A model generated the notes under the pieces. It was not told the origin of the DNA. It did not search any database and worked only from the letters and a program-made list of their open reading frames with translations. Below are positions 24,741 through 36,974 of a stretch of 64,000 bases of DNA, piece after piece (the first letter of the stretch is position 1; the number at the start of each line of letters is the position of its first letter). The translations under genes and the position numbers were made by a program. Origin of the DNA: Colletotrichum lupini (lineage: Eukaryota > Ascomycota > Sordariomycetes > Glomerellales > Glomerellaceae); assembly GCF_023278565.1 (NCBI RefSeq), contig NC_064675.1:4464001-4528000 (forward strand). The letters are read 5' to 3'.

Positions 24741-26934
24741 ACTAACATTATTATTTAATATTTATAAACGAGTACTACTAATACTAATAGCAATTTTACT
24801 TACTAATTTACTAAAAAAAATTATTAACGTTTAATAAAATAAGAGTAGATTATAGTTTTTATTATAATTAGAAGGACTAAGTAAATAATATAAATAGTAG
24901 TTAGAACTTCCCTATAAAATTATTATAACGAGGTATTTATTATTATAAGAAGAAGAATATTTAATTTAGTTAAATAATAATTCCTTTTTATAATAGAGGA
25001 TAGTATTAACTATTCCTAATTTTAAATACCTACTTAAAGCTAAAAATCGAACTTACTATTTAATCTCGATTCTATATTACTTATAGCTAGCTATTTAAAA
25101 AAAAATTTATTTACTTTAGCTATACTTTTTTTTTTTTATATACTTATACTAAAATAGTATAACTAAATAAGACTAATAATAACTTTACTAACTTAGCTAG
25201 TTAGGTATACGATTAAAAAAGTACTAACTAAACGTCTATTAATAATCTTAATAATCTAGTAACCCCTAATATTAATCGTATAAACGCTTTTAAATTATTA
25301 TAATACTCGCTAATTATTAACAATAAAAACGACGGACTATTTAAAATAAAAAACGAAGACGATAACTTAATAAATAAAAAAGACCCCGGATTTAAAACTA
25401 AATATAGGGGATTTATTAGTTTATTTAGTATATATAACTTATTTAGTATATATAACTTATTTATTATAAACTTACTTCCTAAAAAACTTAGAATATTTAA
25501 TACTTAACTATTTATAATACTAAATAATACCGCTTAAAGAATTTAAAATTAAATAAATAAGAAGCTACTATCTTAGTTAAAAATAATAATAACTTAAACC
25601 CTAATTACGATTAATAATAACTTATTATTTATAAAATCGGAAATTAAAAATAAAAAAGTTAATAATACGAAGTTATTATTAAATAATAATAATAATCTTT
25701 TAAAAATTAAAAAAGAGACTAGTAATAAGGAGTTTAATAAAAGAGAATTTAATAATAGCGTTCTACTTAACAAAAAGTTATTGAAAAAAAATATAAGACT
25801 AAAAGAATAAAAAATATAGGTAATAAAAAGCTAAAAATAATAACTTTATAAAAAAAACCTCTTTAGGACGATTTATTAAAAAAAATTACTCGTATTCCTA
25901 AAGCTAATTCTTAGTAATCCCCTAGTATAACTAATTAAATTAATCTAAATATATTTATTTTAAATAAGATAATACCTAAGTAGTACTACTTAATTCCTAA
26001 GCTAATATAACGAGGTTAGTTATATAAAAAGAATTATAATAGCTTATATTATATTATAATATTCTTTAATAACGATTTAAATAAATTTTTTTTTTTTAAA
26101 GTTTAATAAAATTTCGGTTATAATAACTCTTTATTAAATACTTATAAATAGCTAAAAAAAAAGGTAACTTATTATTATATTTTATATATAAAGCTTTATA
26201 TAAAATTATTAAAAAAGAAGTAATAGCTAAAGAAATCGTAATAATAATATATTTATATAGCCTTAGCTTATTAAAAAGTTAGCATAACTATTTTAACTAA
26301 ATTAAGTTATTAAAATACTTTATTATTTATAATTTTATAAAACCTAGATATAATAATATACTAAATACGCTTTTTATTACTTATAGATAATAGAGGCTAG
26401 TACTTGGAACTATTATTATAACTCCTAGGCCTTAATACTTATTTTTAAAATAATTAAAATAATTACTAATTAAAAAAGAAAAGCCTAGGGATATAATTTT
26501 ATAATATAATATAACCCTAGTTTAGGATAATAATAAAGAATTCTATAAGTTTATATAAAAAATTACTATTAAAACGATAATAAATAATAAAATAAGGATA
26601 ATTCTTTTTTAATAAGAAATATAAAAAAATAATAATAAAAAGAAGTAGACTATATAGTAAAAATAACTAATATAACGATTCTTAATAATAAATAAAAAAT
26701 AATTTATAAAAGGGTACTCCGCAATTTTAATACTAAACTACGAAAATAACCTAATAACTTATTATTAAAGTATTATATTATTAAGTATAATAATTATAAC
26801 TATTATAGAACATTTTAGGTAATATATTTACGATAATTACGATAGTATTATATTATAATAACGTTATATTTAAAGGGAATAATTAGGGAATATAAGTAAC
26901 GAAGACGTTATAAAATTTTAATTAGGGGGCAGGC
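24741..26934 (+). other. 3' internal region of the outer Gypsy element
   Basis: About 2.2 kb between the integrase end and the 3' LTR, AT-rich and full of stops. Near 24855-24900 the codons can be read as a decayed chromodomain (LEGLS followed by a tryptophan-to-stop cluster); this is tentative. The rest matches nothing I recognise and is longer than the usual short tail of a Gypsy element. Confidence 0.4.
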
Positions 26935-27132
26935 TATTATACTATATAGCTACAGGCTATGTACTATAATTAGTAACAATTAGCTATAACTATATATAGG
27001 GGCTTCTGCCTATATTAGGGGCTTCTGCCTATATTAGGGGCTTCTGCCCACATTAGGGGCTTCTACCCATATTACCTAGAAGAATCAACCACTACTTGAC
27101 ACATCACATTGACCCTACCTTTGCCCCCGGCA
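26935..27132 (+). repeat. 3' LTR of the outer Gypsy element
   Basis: 198 bp, aligned with the 5' LTR except for one extra 19-bp unit: four copies at 26998-27073. Here the first 63 bp are RIP-mutated (TATTATAC for TGCCACAC) and the last 59 bp are intact, ending GCCCCCGGCA. Confidence 0.92.
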
Positions 27133-27137
27133 GTCGT
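27133..27137. repeat. Right target site duplication of the outer Gypsy element
   Basis: GTCGT, identical to 12986-12990. Confidence 0.9.
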
Positions 27138-29461
27138 GCAGTCAAAGTCGAGCTGTAGCTGGAGGCAAAGGCAAGGTCAAGGTGGTCAACAAGCTCGAGG
27201 CGAGTCGAGTCGCGCAACCAAGATGCGATGCGAAGCGGGGACTCTGAGAGAGAGGGTCGAGGATGCAGACCAGGGGAACTCTGAGAGGAGGAGGGGGAGT
27301 GGGCCACGCAGGGTTCAGCTTAAAGCTAGGACCGCATTGTAGGGCAAGGGGGGGTTTCCTTCAAGACGGGAGCAATGGGAAATCCGGGCCCCCGTCATGT
27401 CATCTGGATCAAGTCGGGTTGGGAGAATTTGAGAGGGATCCAAAGTCGTGTTCAAGGGGGTGGGCGAACCAAGATTGACTCACCTTTGTTCCTGATCTTC
27501 TGAAGAAGGCGAGACCCTAATGTCCCGTTCCAGCAGAACAGACAAGACCAGGCCCAGGCCCAAAACGGCTTTGACGGGACAGCATGGGGGTCAATACGCC
27601 CATGTGCGCGGTATGCGTCTAGAGACAACCAGAACGGCGCCGCCGGCCTATGTAACGCTTCGGTGCAGCATGCCGGCCGAGTCTACCGCAAGCTTGACCC
27701 CAAGATTTCCGAGGTTGATGTCTCTTATCCAGAGTGTATTCCTCTACGTATACAAGAAGGACTTTGATAAAGGATGGTAATGATGATGATATGAGTAGTG
27801 AAAGAGGCACATATCAAGATGAATAACAGGGAATCGATCCCGTCCCCCACTCGTCTCCGTATGTACGATGTGATGAAGCGCTGGTGTGCGACGCTATTCA
27901 AGGCTCGTTTGATGAGGTTCAGAGTTCAGACGTACGAATGGATGGCCCCCATGTGCGTGGCACAGACACTTCGCAGCCAAGCAGTCGTCTCGCAGATCTT
28001 TCTTGCAGAGCTCATGCAGAGAAGAAGCATGGCATTCATCGTGGAGCTGGATCAATGTTTTGCAAGCCTCTAAAGCCAGTGGCGCCACCGCTCGCTAGCG
28101 TTGGATGAGAAAAGCAAGAGGCCCCGAGACATGCTTTTGCGATTTAGCGGCGGCGTTTGCTGCCTGCCCTGTCACCTCACTGCGACCCTGGACTGGTGGC
28201 TGTCTGCCATGCATAAGATACACGAGCTGGCCGTAGGGCGAGTGCCGGAGGTGTGGCTGGACCTTGAGAGGCCACGGCTCGGCCGAACGTCTTTGGGCTG
28301 GGCTAGACTTGGCTAGAATCTGCTGGGTGGCCCCCAGGCTACAGTGAGCACGCGAGACGGGCGAGGCTTGCAGAAGCGTGTCCAAGATGTGAAACCATCA
28401 TTCTTCTCCCTTTCCCCTGGGCCTTGGGGCCGACACGACCGGAGATTTCCATCTCACATCGGTGTAGGCGACTAATCCATTGAGACAACGTGCTTCGGTT
28501 GGAATGGTTCCGACAGCGTGGTAAGGCACCATCCCCCTCACATCGACTAACGTGCCGTGCGTGCTTCCCGGAGGATCGTTCGCTGGGGCTGAATCGGCTA
28601 GGCACCTGGGTGACATTCTCCGCGTCGTTCTAATTTTCGCCTATACCAACGTTAGCTCCGGTTACACTTTACGATTGCTATGGCTTAGGGGTTACTGAGG
28701 CGCTGGTATTGACTGAGGTAGGTCCTGGAGGCGGCAGTCGATATGCAATGAAGTTTGGATTGAACTAGAAGGTGCGAAGGCGCATCATGTATTGACACAG
28801 CAAAGTTAGTGATGGTGAGTGATGGTGGCGAACGATATTGCATAACACGGACGATGTAACGGGTAGGAAATGCCACAACGGAGCATCTCGATTGCTTGGT
28901 TGGGAGATGCAGCGAAGAAGGTTGTTGATTGCAACCTGGAAGTTACCAAGGTAGACACGGATACCCAAAAGAGGAACAGTTGGCAAGGTATGAGCAGAGC
29001 TACGTGTGCCATTCTCGGTGCCTCCTTCCAATGTCTTTTCCTGTTGCAGAATGCTCCTTGCTCCTTCTGCAACCAGACCGGCGCCGCCCTTCCTGCCTTC
29101 CGGAACCAAAGCCGGGTCGGAAGGAACTGCGACGGAGCCAAGTCCGGCCCGGCACTGACACAAATGGATGCTCATCCAGTACAAACCCCCGCTCCGATGT
29201 AGTCGCAATCGGCCCCGAGGACTGATTCCTTTCTCATTTCCCCCGCGCCCTTTTGAACTCGTGGCTACTGGTCTCATTACGGAAATCCACACCTGCATCG
29301 TCGCATCATCGGATAGTGCACTCTTCAAAGTCAAACATGAATCGCAACACAACACCGTTCATTCGCACGCCATTCAGTACAGTACTTGAAATCCAAACCC
29401 GTACTCATAAATACTTACTACACACCCAGATGCCTTACTCATTCTGATTCCCCTGCAGCAG

Positions 29462-29992
29462 CCTCCTCATCTCAACTTGTCTAATTGAACCTTATCCAGT
29501 TAGCATTCATCTTTATAAGATGGCAGAAGGCCGAGCGATGTTTGATCTGGGCAGGTTGCCACAACACAGACTTACCCGTCACAGCGCAGCACATGGCGCT
29601 GCAGGTGCTGCGGATTTTCGCATCCTGGACATAGCTGGATCTGCACAAGAGTTCTTCACCGCAAATGGTCTTGGTCGGATAGCGCACTCACAGACCTTCC
29701 ATCATCGTCATTGAATTGCCGTTTCCGGTGACACTTGGCTTTACCCAGACCCGACCGTCTGGGAGCATTTCCACTGCCCACTCTGATCTTCAAATCTCTA
29801 GGTACTCGTACACATTTCGTATTTCGTCAATGACAGCTAGGGATTCAGTCCACTACAGTAGCTTTTGCCATTCGCGCCTGGCCTTTTCTTTCTCAACTTA
29901 CCACTCGATTACAGAGCCCTCATTTTTTAGATCGGCATAGACTCCAGCATGAGAAGATTCAGCCTATCATTTGCTGCTTACCACTCGCAACG
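29462..29992 (-). pseudogene. Candidate small cysteine-containing gene or decayed gene
   Basis: One minus-strand frame from about 29992 to 29568 reads like protein but is broken by four or more stops, each of which could come from CAA, CAG or CGA by a C-to-T change. It ends in a stretch with five cysteines (CGEELLC, then C-AM-CC). A well-formed intron follows: donor GTAAGT at 29571, branch GCTAAC near 29504, and an acceptor TTAG after which the frame closes in four codons. A second possible intron (GTGAGT near 29687 to TGCAG near 29638) would remove one stop and keep frame. So it is either a small spliced gene of about 50 residues or a RIP-damaged larger one. No family is recognised and no signal peptide is visible. 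Confidence 0.22.
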
Positions 29993-32950
29993 CTGTAGTA
30001 GCCCTGATATTCCATGTGTTATGTGGTGATCCCATTAACAAGACCATGGTGGAATACCTGCTAAAAGGGATGTACTGAGACGATTTAGGCCAAATTGCGA
30101 ATATCGCTACTTAAAACCAAGTAGACGGCTCTCTTATGTCGAGCCGGCCGCCCTGTTTTCTCCAGGTCCTCTCTATGGCAGGTCTGAGCAAGACTCGCCC
30201 AATTATGTCTATATTGTCTCGAGCTTGCACAACGCGTAGTGTGCTCGACGACGTTCGCTTTGCTAGTCTAGTCCTGACGTGGATCATTCTCCTACAACGG
30301 TCCTCCCCAGTCAGGTCAAACGTAGCTGCCACCAGTTCTTCCAGCCTTGGTCTTCCGAGTTCATCGCACATCCAGATTACTATACATATACTGTCATCTG
30401 TTGAAAAATGGTCTCCAGATGCTTCCCACGGTAGACCACCCACTCATGAAGGCTGCAGGAATGTTTCGATCGCTAGCCACGGCATAGCAAAAGATAGCGC
30501 TTCTGGTCCCATCAGTCATATTTCGTTTGACATCTTCTTTGCATCGTGAGGAAATGAGGCCTGAAATACAGAAAATGTGGTCAATGTGACCCGCGTACGG
30601 CATGGTTCCTATGATTGTCCGCATTACCACAAAGGGGCATTAGCTTGCAATCTGCAGACAGATAGTTCAGTATCTGACCTACAACTTACATTGGAAGACA
30701 CCAGGAGATCCAATAAGCCTTTCTGCTTTCAGATGTGACTCGAAACTGAACCGGTCATGAGAAGAGCAGGCCCTTCCGAGCTACAGCATATGCATTGAAA
30801 CTGTCAAGGTCTTGATGAGACGAGATTCCCGCTTGGATACAACATGTTCGCATATAGTATAAAGGCATATGAGCAACAAGACTTGTCTAGACTGAACTTC
30901 ACGTAGTTAATTGCCCTCTCAGTCCTAGTCACACCATAGCTGCCCAGCAAATGTTTCTCTAGCATATGGATGTAACTAACAAATCTGTGCCACCGGCCGT
31001 CGGTTTACATCCTCTGCAGCATTCCAATCCTTGTGTCCCTTTTCGGGTTCATCACCAGAATCCCCACAGGCCCTGGCCGATTACAGCATCTCACTCTTCG
31101 CCACGACACCCTGGACACAGTCTCCTGGGTACGATACAGCTTCTAGTCTTCATTACAAGACTCTGGCAGGGATTGTGCCATCTTTATGGCTCTAAGTGCG
31201 TGTGGAACGATCTCTCGCATTATGACAAGGCCCGGAGAGAATGCATGAGAACAATTCAACGACAAAGCTTCATCATACGGGGTCCAGACTGTAGCTCATC
31301 GGCATTCAATCGGCCCTCGAATGGACCCAAGCCTTGCTTCTCTCGTGTCTTATCGTTTCTGTCCTTTCTCGGCAATACCTCTCTGACATGTATTTGTGTG
31401 GACAAAACGGTGCTAGGGATTCCAAGGGTTGTAATTAGATCTCTCTCGTTGGTTCGAAGCTATCTCCGAGATGAAAGGCTTTCTTGCTGCATCATTAGCA
31501 TACTCGGACAGGCGCACCTTCACCTTCGTGTGGGTATTTTTTTGAGCTCAAATCGAGGAAGATTCATTACCGAAAGATCCAAGGACTCAATCCTTCAGCC
31601 GCGGCGATCCCAACCACAGCCCACTTGGAGAAATTGCGCTCTGACAAGTAAACAGTAAGGGCTTCTTCCTCTGACACAAGTCATGGCTGTTTGACTTTAG
31701 GTCCGATCTCACCGGCTTCGGTAAGTTTTTCAGGGACATATCTGTTGCCCACAGCTCTTGTAGCACTACGTCCTAAGCCTTGATGAAGTTGATATCCTGT
31801 CTTGGAAGAATGGCACCCGCCCCGGCTACCTAGATCGAAACAACTCCAGTATAGGCTAGCAGTGCTAGCCGCCACCTCGAACAGGCCGCCCATTTCTCGC
31901 AGCCGTAATGCTCCCATGCCCACCATCCTTACCACAGTCGACCGGAACAGAACGCAGAAGATACCCAATAGCGAAGCCTAGGTAAGCTTTAGATGCGGTA
32001 CTGTGTCGTGGGTTCCCGCCGCGCTTTGCAACGCTTTGATAGGAAAGTCCCGCAGACAAAGATCAACACCTGACTCCTTGGACTTATGTCGAGATGAGAT
32101 GGGAACAAAGGATTTGACTCTCTGTAGCTCATTGAATCTCACGTGAATAGACGCAGTGCCGCTCTAGGTGACGATTGAAATGGAGTTGAGAAGAAAACAG
32201 CCCTCCTGTAGAGAAGAGTATTCCCGCTCTCCAAGTTATTGACGTCTAAAGCCGATGGTTGCTACGAGCTTATAGAAGATGGTCCGACCTATTCATAGAT
32301 TGTCTTGTTTTGTTTTGGCCAGGCTCTTTGTTACCGGCAGCGATTATCGTCGAGGAAAGAGGCATTTGAACGCCTTATCTGGATGCGAAGTCTTGCGGGT
32401 TGGGGCTTTGAGCTTCAGCAGTGCTAAACGCAGCCTTGGTGGATTGTAATGGAACATACTTCATCGGAGCTGCGACGGAAGCGAACGCTGTCTCTGATGA
32501 TGAGACAGCTCTACTCCGAGAGAAATATGTCTCACGATAGGGCCTCATTTTGGCTCATCGATCCCCTCTATTCCGGTACTCGCACCCGAATATCGGCCAG
32601 ACAGGTTGGTCCCTGGAGAAAGCGTGCGTTCGATCGGTCTTGCCTTGACTTCAAGGTCTGGAAGTCAGACTACCAGAGGGCACGAGGCTAGGCAGGCCGT
32701 TTGCCAACCAAGGATCGCACCCATAAAGTTCTTCAATACCCTGACAAGTGGTTCGCTAAGAATCAATGCAGTCACCCATAATCGCCATATTACCCTTAAT
32801 AGCCCGATTCTCGAAACACATCTCCACGAAGACATTGGAATGGCATGAAATCCGGAAAGCCAAGAATCCTATGAACCCAAATACGAAGGCTTAAATCCAG
32901 CCTTTGTTCCAGACGGTAATCGAACTTTCAGCGCAGGGTCATCAGTCTGG

Positions 32951-32976
32951 CCCCCTCCCCCTCCCCCCCCCCCCCC
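32951..32976. repeat. C-rich homopolymer tract
   Basis: Runs of C interrupted by two T residues. Confidence 0.9.
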
Positions 32977-34310
32977 ATCATCTACAAGAGCTGGAAGACA
33001 CCTTGACTGCTGCAAACCTCGTAACATATCTCTCAGGTATTTCTACAGGATATTCCGCGAAGCTGACGACACCTGAAGTATCAAGAAAAGAAAAAAGGAG
33101 TGACAGGATCCGGAAAATAGACTCTACCTCGGAGACAAGGTCAGAAGACCACAATAGCTACCAAAGCACTCGCCCAAGCGGCTCTCAAGTGAGAGACCGA
33201 ACACGACGTCAGAATTCAGATGCACGCGAATTACGCCTTGCCTTTACCCAGGTAAGGAGCGCAACACTATCCACTCTACTCTGAAATATCTCTTCTCCTC
33301 GAGAATGGCTCATCATTTTCCTTGCATGTAAACACAACCGTTTCCTCTCGAGTTGCGGCTGAAAGGCAATCCATGCAGAAGCCCCCTCCTATGGCGATCC
33401 ATATCTGTAAATGATTTCACTGAGTTCTGTATCATCTGAGTCTGCCCTTTTACTTTTGAGCGGCCACTTCTCTACAGTCAGTTGGCTTGACGGGAACGCT
33501 GGCCACAGTCTTCAATAAAAACATTACCCAAGACAGCATATACGACAGTTAAGTATGGGGCTTCAGTCATTAGAGGCCACTCTCTTTCGGATCGAGCAGA
33601 CTAGGTTTGTCCACCAATAACAATAAACGTGCCACAGATACATCACATTGCAAGGCACAGCGAAGGAAGCATGGCCAATGAGGTATGCGTTTCATCATGT
33701 ATTAGAAGCCATCCACCAGCTTGTCTTATGGACAAGTATTCATCTACCATAACCAAACACACAATGCAACTCATGCGGGATTTTTTTCGTGCCCATGAAA
33801 CCAGAAATGACTAAAGCCACTCGACATGTAGTTCCGCCAACGCCAAATTGAAGCCTGCAATATGAAAGGTAAACAAGTCTTGAGAAGAGAAGAAAGAAGA
33901 AGATGCCTTCGCGCCCAATGTCACTCGCTTTTTATCCCTCCCATCCCAGTGATGCCCGAGAGAGACCTCTGTGTTGAGGTCGCGCCAAGAAACCAAACAG
34001 ACGGGAAAGCGACAAGATCTACTGTGGCCTTCTACCACCTCAGGCGGTGCAAGAGATAAATGCGGAGACTGAAACCAGTTGACCGCCAAAACCAAAACGC
34101 CTTGTACGCTATGCTCTACCATGCTGGAAAATAATGACGAATAACACAATGGTTGGAGGCGAAGCCACCGGTCATGCTCGTGGCAATGCCATGTGCAATG
34201 CTGCAGAAGGAGAATTCAAGAAAGCAGCCCAACAGTAGAATCGAACCTCAAGAGGGGGGTGGGGGTATCATGAAGGGTATCATGTAGAAAGGGCAAGTTT
34301 TTTTTTTCCT

Positions 34311-36974
34311 TTAGCCAAGGGTGCGGCCACTGTGAATGGCCGCGGGGTGGTGATGGGAGTTAGTCCGAGGGGTAGTAGGACTGGGCCGAACTGTCGAGGC
34401 TGGGCTGAAGTCTGGCACCAAGTATGTTGGCGGGCGAGAGGGATCCCAGCCCTCCTCACTGAGCACACTGAGGTAGCCATTCCCAACCTTGTCCCGCAAT
34501 GCCTCGATCTTACGGCGGTACATTTCCCCGCTGACATCCCAGTCCTGGGAGTCTGGCGGAGCATCGCGGGTTGTGTAGATGGGGGGAAGTTCGGGAACCA
34601 CGCTAGTGTCTATGCGGGGAACTTCAGGTTGGGAGTCGGCCTTTCGATTGTCGGCCAGAATGGCAGAGGGAAATGGAGGAATCTCAGGGGCCTGTGAAAT
34701 ACGGTAGTTGTTGGTGTCTGGACCGACTGCGGTGGCTGTGGCATCGGAGGCGAGCACCTTGATGTTCGCAGGGGGTGACGGCACGATACCAGGAGTCACC
34801 GTCACAGAGGCATCCGTGGTAGAAAGGTCTACTATCCGTCTCTTTGGTGTTTTGCGGCGGCGAGTAGAGCTAGTGTTCACCTCGCTGGTGACAGCTTTGG
34901 GGACTGGGCGCTCCTTGCGGAGAACTGAGGGCTCCTTGGGGATGTCGTAGATGATGGCTGGCTTGCTGACGTCAACAGCCGGGATGTCGGCGGGAGCGGG
35001 CTTTACGACCGGCACGGCGGCGGGCACCGGAGTACGCTCCACCAAGTACCTCCTCTCCGAATACGTGGGACCGCAGTTGTCAATGACAACGTCCTCGGTG
35101 TAGCCCGGGGTCTTGCGGAAGAGGTTGAAAATTGTGATGCGGTAATCCTTGTGGGTGCGGGTGAAGGGGTTGCCCTCAACCCAGATCTCCCGGATGTCAG
35201 GGATTCCAGTGAGTCTGGCCAGCTCCATAGGGTCTGATAGACGGTTGTCGCGAAGGTCCAATCGCTCGAGAGGATAGAGCTTCTCAATGCCGGCGATTGA
35301 TTGCAGGCGGTTGGCGCGGAGGTTAAGAGCCGAGATGGCCGGGAGGGGATTGCGCGTCAAGGAGTGGAGCCCATCGATCATGCAGTGTGAGAGGTTAAGT
35401 GCGCGAAGTGCGGTAAGGGTAGCCAGACTGTCGGGGATCTGAGTGAACAGATTGGATGACAAGTCCAGGGAGTGAAGGGTGTTTGCGAGGGGAACCAAGC
35501 TGGTGGCAGGGATGGAGGTCATGGAGTTGTCGGCCAGACTGAGGTGCTTCAAGAACCGCCACTTTGATGCTGGAAGAACACCCATGCTCAGAAGATTCGA
35601 GGAGCTGTTGGCGCGGCTGTGGTGCCACGAGTCCGAAAGACTCGAGTGCGAGCTGCCAGAGCCGGAGCGACGAACCTTGTGGCCTCCTCTCATGTGGGAG
35701 GGGTTGCGGGAGCTGACTGGGCGAGTAGGCGAATTGCTACGTGGTCTTGATCCCTTTGGAGGCGACATGGCCTCGAACGTTTCCGCCCGAGCCAGAGATG
35801 GCCGTCTGCCTTCACCGTGAACATCATCCACAGCATGGTCTTGCGTGCTTAGAGAACCAATGCCCAGGTCACCAATCGAATTGCGCGGGTCTGGTGAGCC
35901 CGGCATTGAGGGTGACTTGTGAAGTTCAGCGTGAGGAATGGTGGGACTTCTGCGAGGGCTGGAACTTGCGGGCCAAGGGGTAGTGGGCGATGATTGTTGC
36001 TTCGACGTCCTTCTCCGTCGCTTGTCCATATCATCAAGCACAATGTCAATTAGGATATCCGCAGGGTCCTCAACACCAGCGCGCTTCAGCGTCAGCGATC
36101 TCAGCTGCTCGGCCATGCGGTCCCACCCGAAGAATTGTCGGAAGTCGATGCTGTTCACCTCGAGGGCCTGGACATTCTTGAAGACGTATAGCGGTACTGC
36201 TGAGTCGAATGGGAACTCTTCGTAGCCGCGGATCAGCCGGGCGCGCCAGTCGGGGGCAAGGCGAAGGCAAGGAATTTTGGTGAAGGCCGAGTAAAGGTAT
36301 TTCAAGTCAGCTTGCGTGGCCGCCTTCTGCCGCTCGGTTCGGGCGGCCGAAATGCTCGCGCCGATGCCAAAACTCGTCCAAAGTGCCGACATGCCTGACA
36401 TGACGCTTCGAACGCTGGATACGGAATGGATAGAACCAACATCGGAGCCGCGGCTTCGGGATCTTTGGGTGTTGCTCAAAAAGGAGACATAGTTGGCGGA
36501 TGTTGAGCTATCGTGTAGGTTCTCGAGACGAATCTTCATGGGGCCAACGGGAATGGCGAGTTCTTCGAATCGAGATAGTAGGTAAAACAGATGGTGCGGC
36601 GTCAAGGCTAGCTTCGCCGACTTGACAGTGTGCGAGGTGAAGTTGAGAGAACCGAGAGAAAGAGCGGATGCGAGTCCGCTCGAAGTCGAGGCCGAAGTCG
36701 AGGGCCTCTCGGGAACGACCGGTGATTGAGGCGTGGGAATGGAGCTGACGCTCTGAGAGGAGCCATGGCGAGAGGCAGCCTGTCTTCGGAATTGCAAGGC
36801 GTTGGCGAGAGCCTTTTCGTGCGTGCGCACAAAGCTGGCCAGTTGCTGTAGACGACGATGTTAGCACAAGCAGCACATCAGACCAGGCAGCAAAGCCCAT
36901 CGGCAAAGGTATGAGAATATGGCTCTTCCGTAGTAGCGTACCTTTATGAACAACTCCCCGTCTTCCGAATCCAT
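34311..36974 (-). CDS. Leucine-rich repeat protein (Nischarin/STK11IP-like architecture)
   Basis: Minus-strand exons 36974-36942 and 36845-34311 are joined by a 96-bp intron (GTACGC..CTACAG), giving 855 residues. Exon 1 encodes only MDSEDGELFIK and joins in frame to QLASFVRTHEKALANALQF. Residues 30-75 are Ser-rich. About 80-300 form a conserved-looking N-terminal region, including a YVFKNVQALEVNSIDF segment. About 305-430 is Ser/Pro/Arg-rich and likely disordered. About 435-610 hold roughly six leucine-rich repeats (LKHLSLADNSM, LHSLDLSSNLF, LRALNLSHC, ISALNLRANRL, LERLDLRDNRL) closed by an EIWVEGNPF cap. The C-terminus is disordered. There is no kinase or membrane segment. Layout resembles STK11-interacting protein and Nischarin, which act as scaffolds; the fungal role is unknown to me. 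Confidence 0.85.

Larger units (their letters stand above)
12991..27132 (+). mobile_element. Outer Ty3/Gypsy LTR retrotransposon, RIP-mutated and carrying nested insertions
   Basis: The element spans 14,142 bp, or about 7.3 kb once the nested element is removed. Both LTRs align end to end, the 5' LTR begins TG, the 3' LTR ends CA, and both flanks carry GTCGT. A purine-rich stretch (AGGGGGCAGG near 26924) precedes the 3' LTR, which sets the + orientation. In forward frames the integrase is recognisable at about 23935-24740 despite stop codons: a remnant of the AYHPQTDGQSE motif at 24205-24240, and a C-terminal domain near 24637-24740 containing ERVGRFVYKLDLP and VKIYNVILVNYL. No protein is intact. 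The interior is AT-rich, with CpA and TpG almost absent while CpG, CpC and CpT persist, the classical RIP context. I did not recognise this element's reverse transcriptase. Confidence 0.92.
27138..34310. other. Gene-poor region right of the retroelement nest
   Basis: About 7.2 kb of ordinary composition. Many short open frames overlap on both strands, none resembling a known family and none joined by convincing splice sites, apart from the weak candidate at 29462-29992. A C-rich tract lies at 32951-32976. No RNA gene or transposon end was recognised. Confidence 0.5.

Noticed and set aside
27815..27890. Possible tRNA T-arm (GGGATCGATTCCC on minus)
   Set aside because: The expected GTTCGA loop is absent and no matching D-arm, anticodon arm or acceptor stem could be built.
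30966..31658. 230-codon plus-strand frame
   Set aside because: Composition is like shuffled sequence with no motif, and no introns or family match were found.
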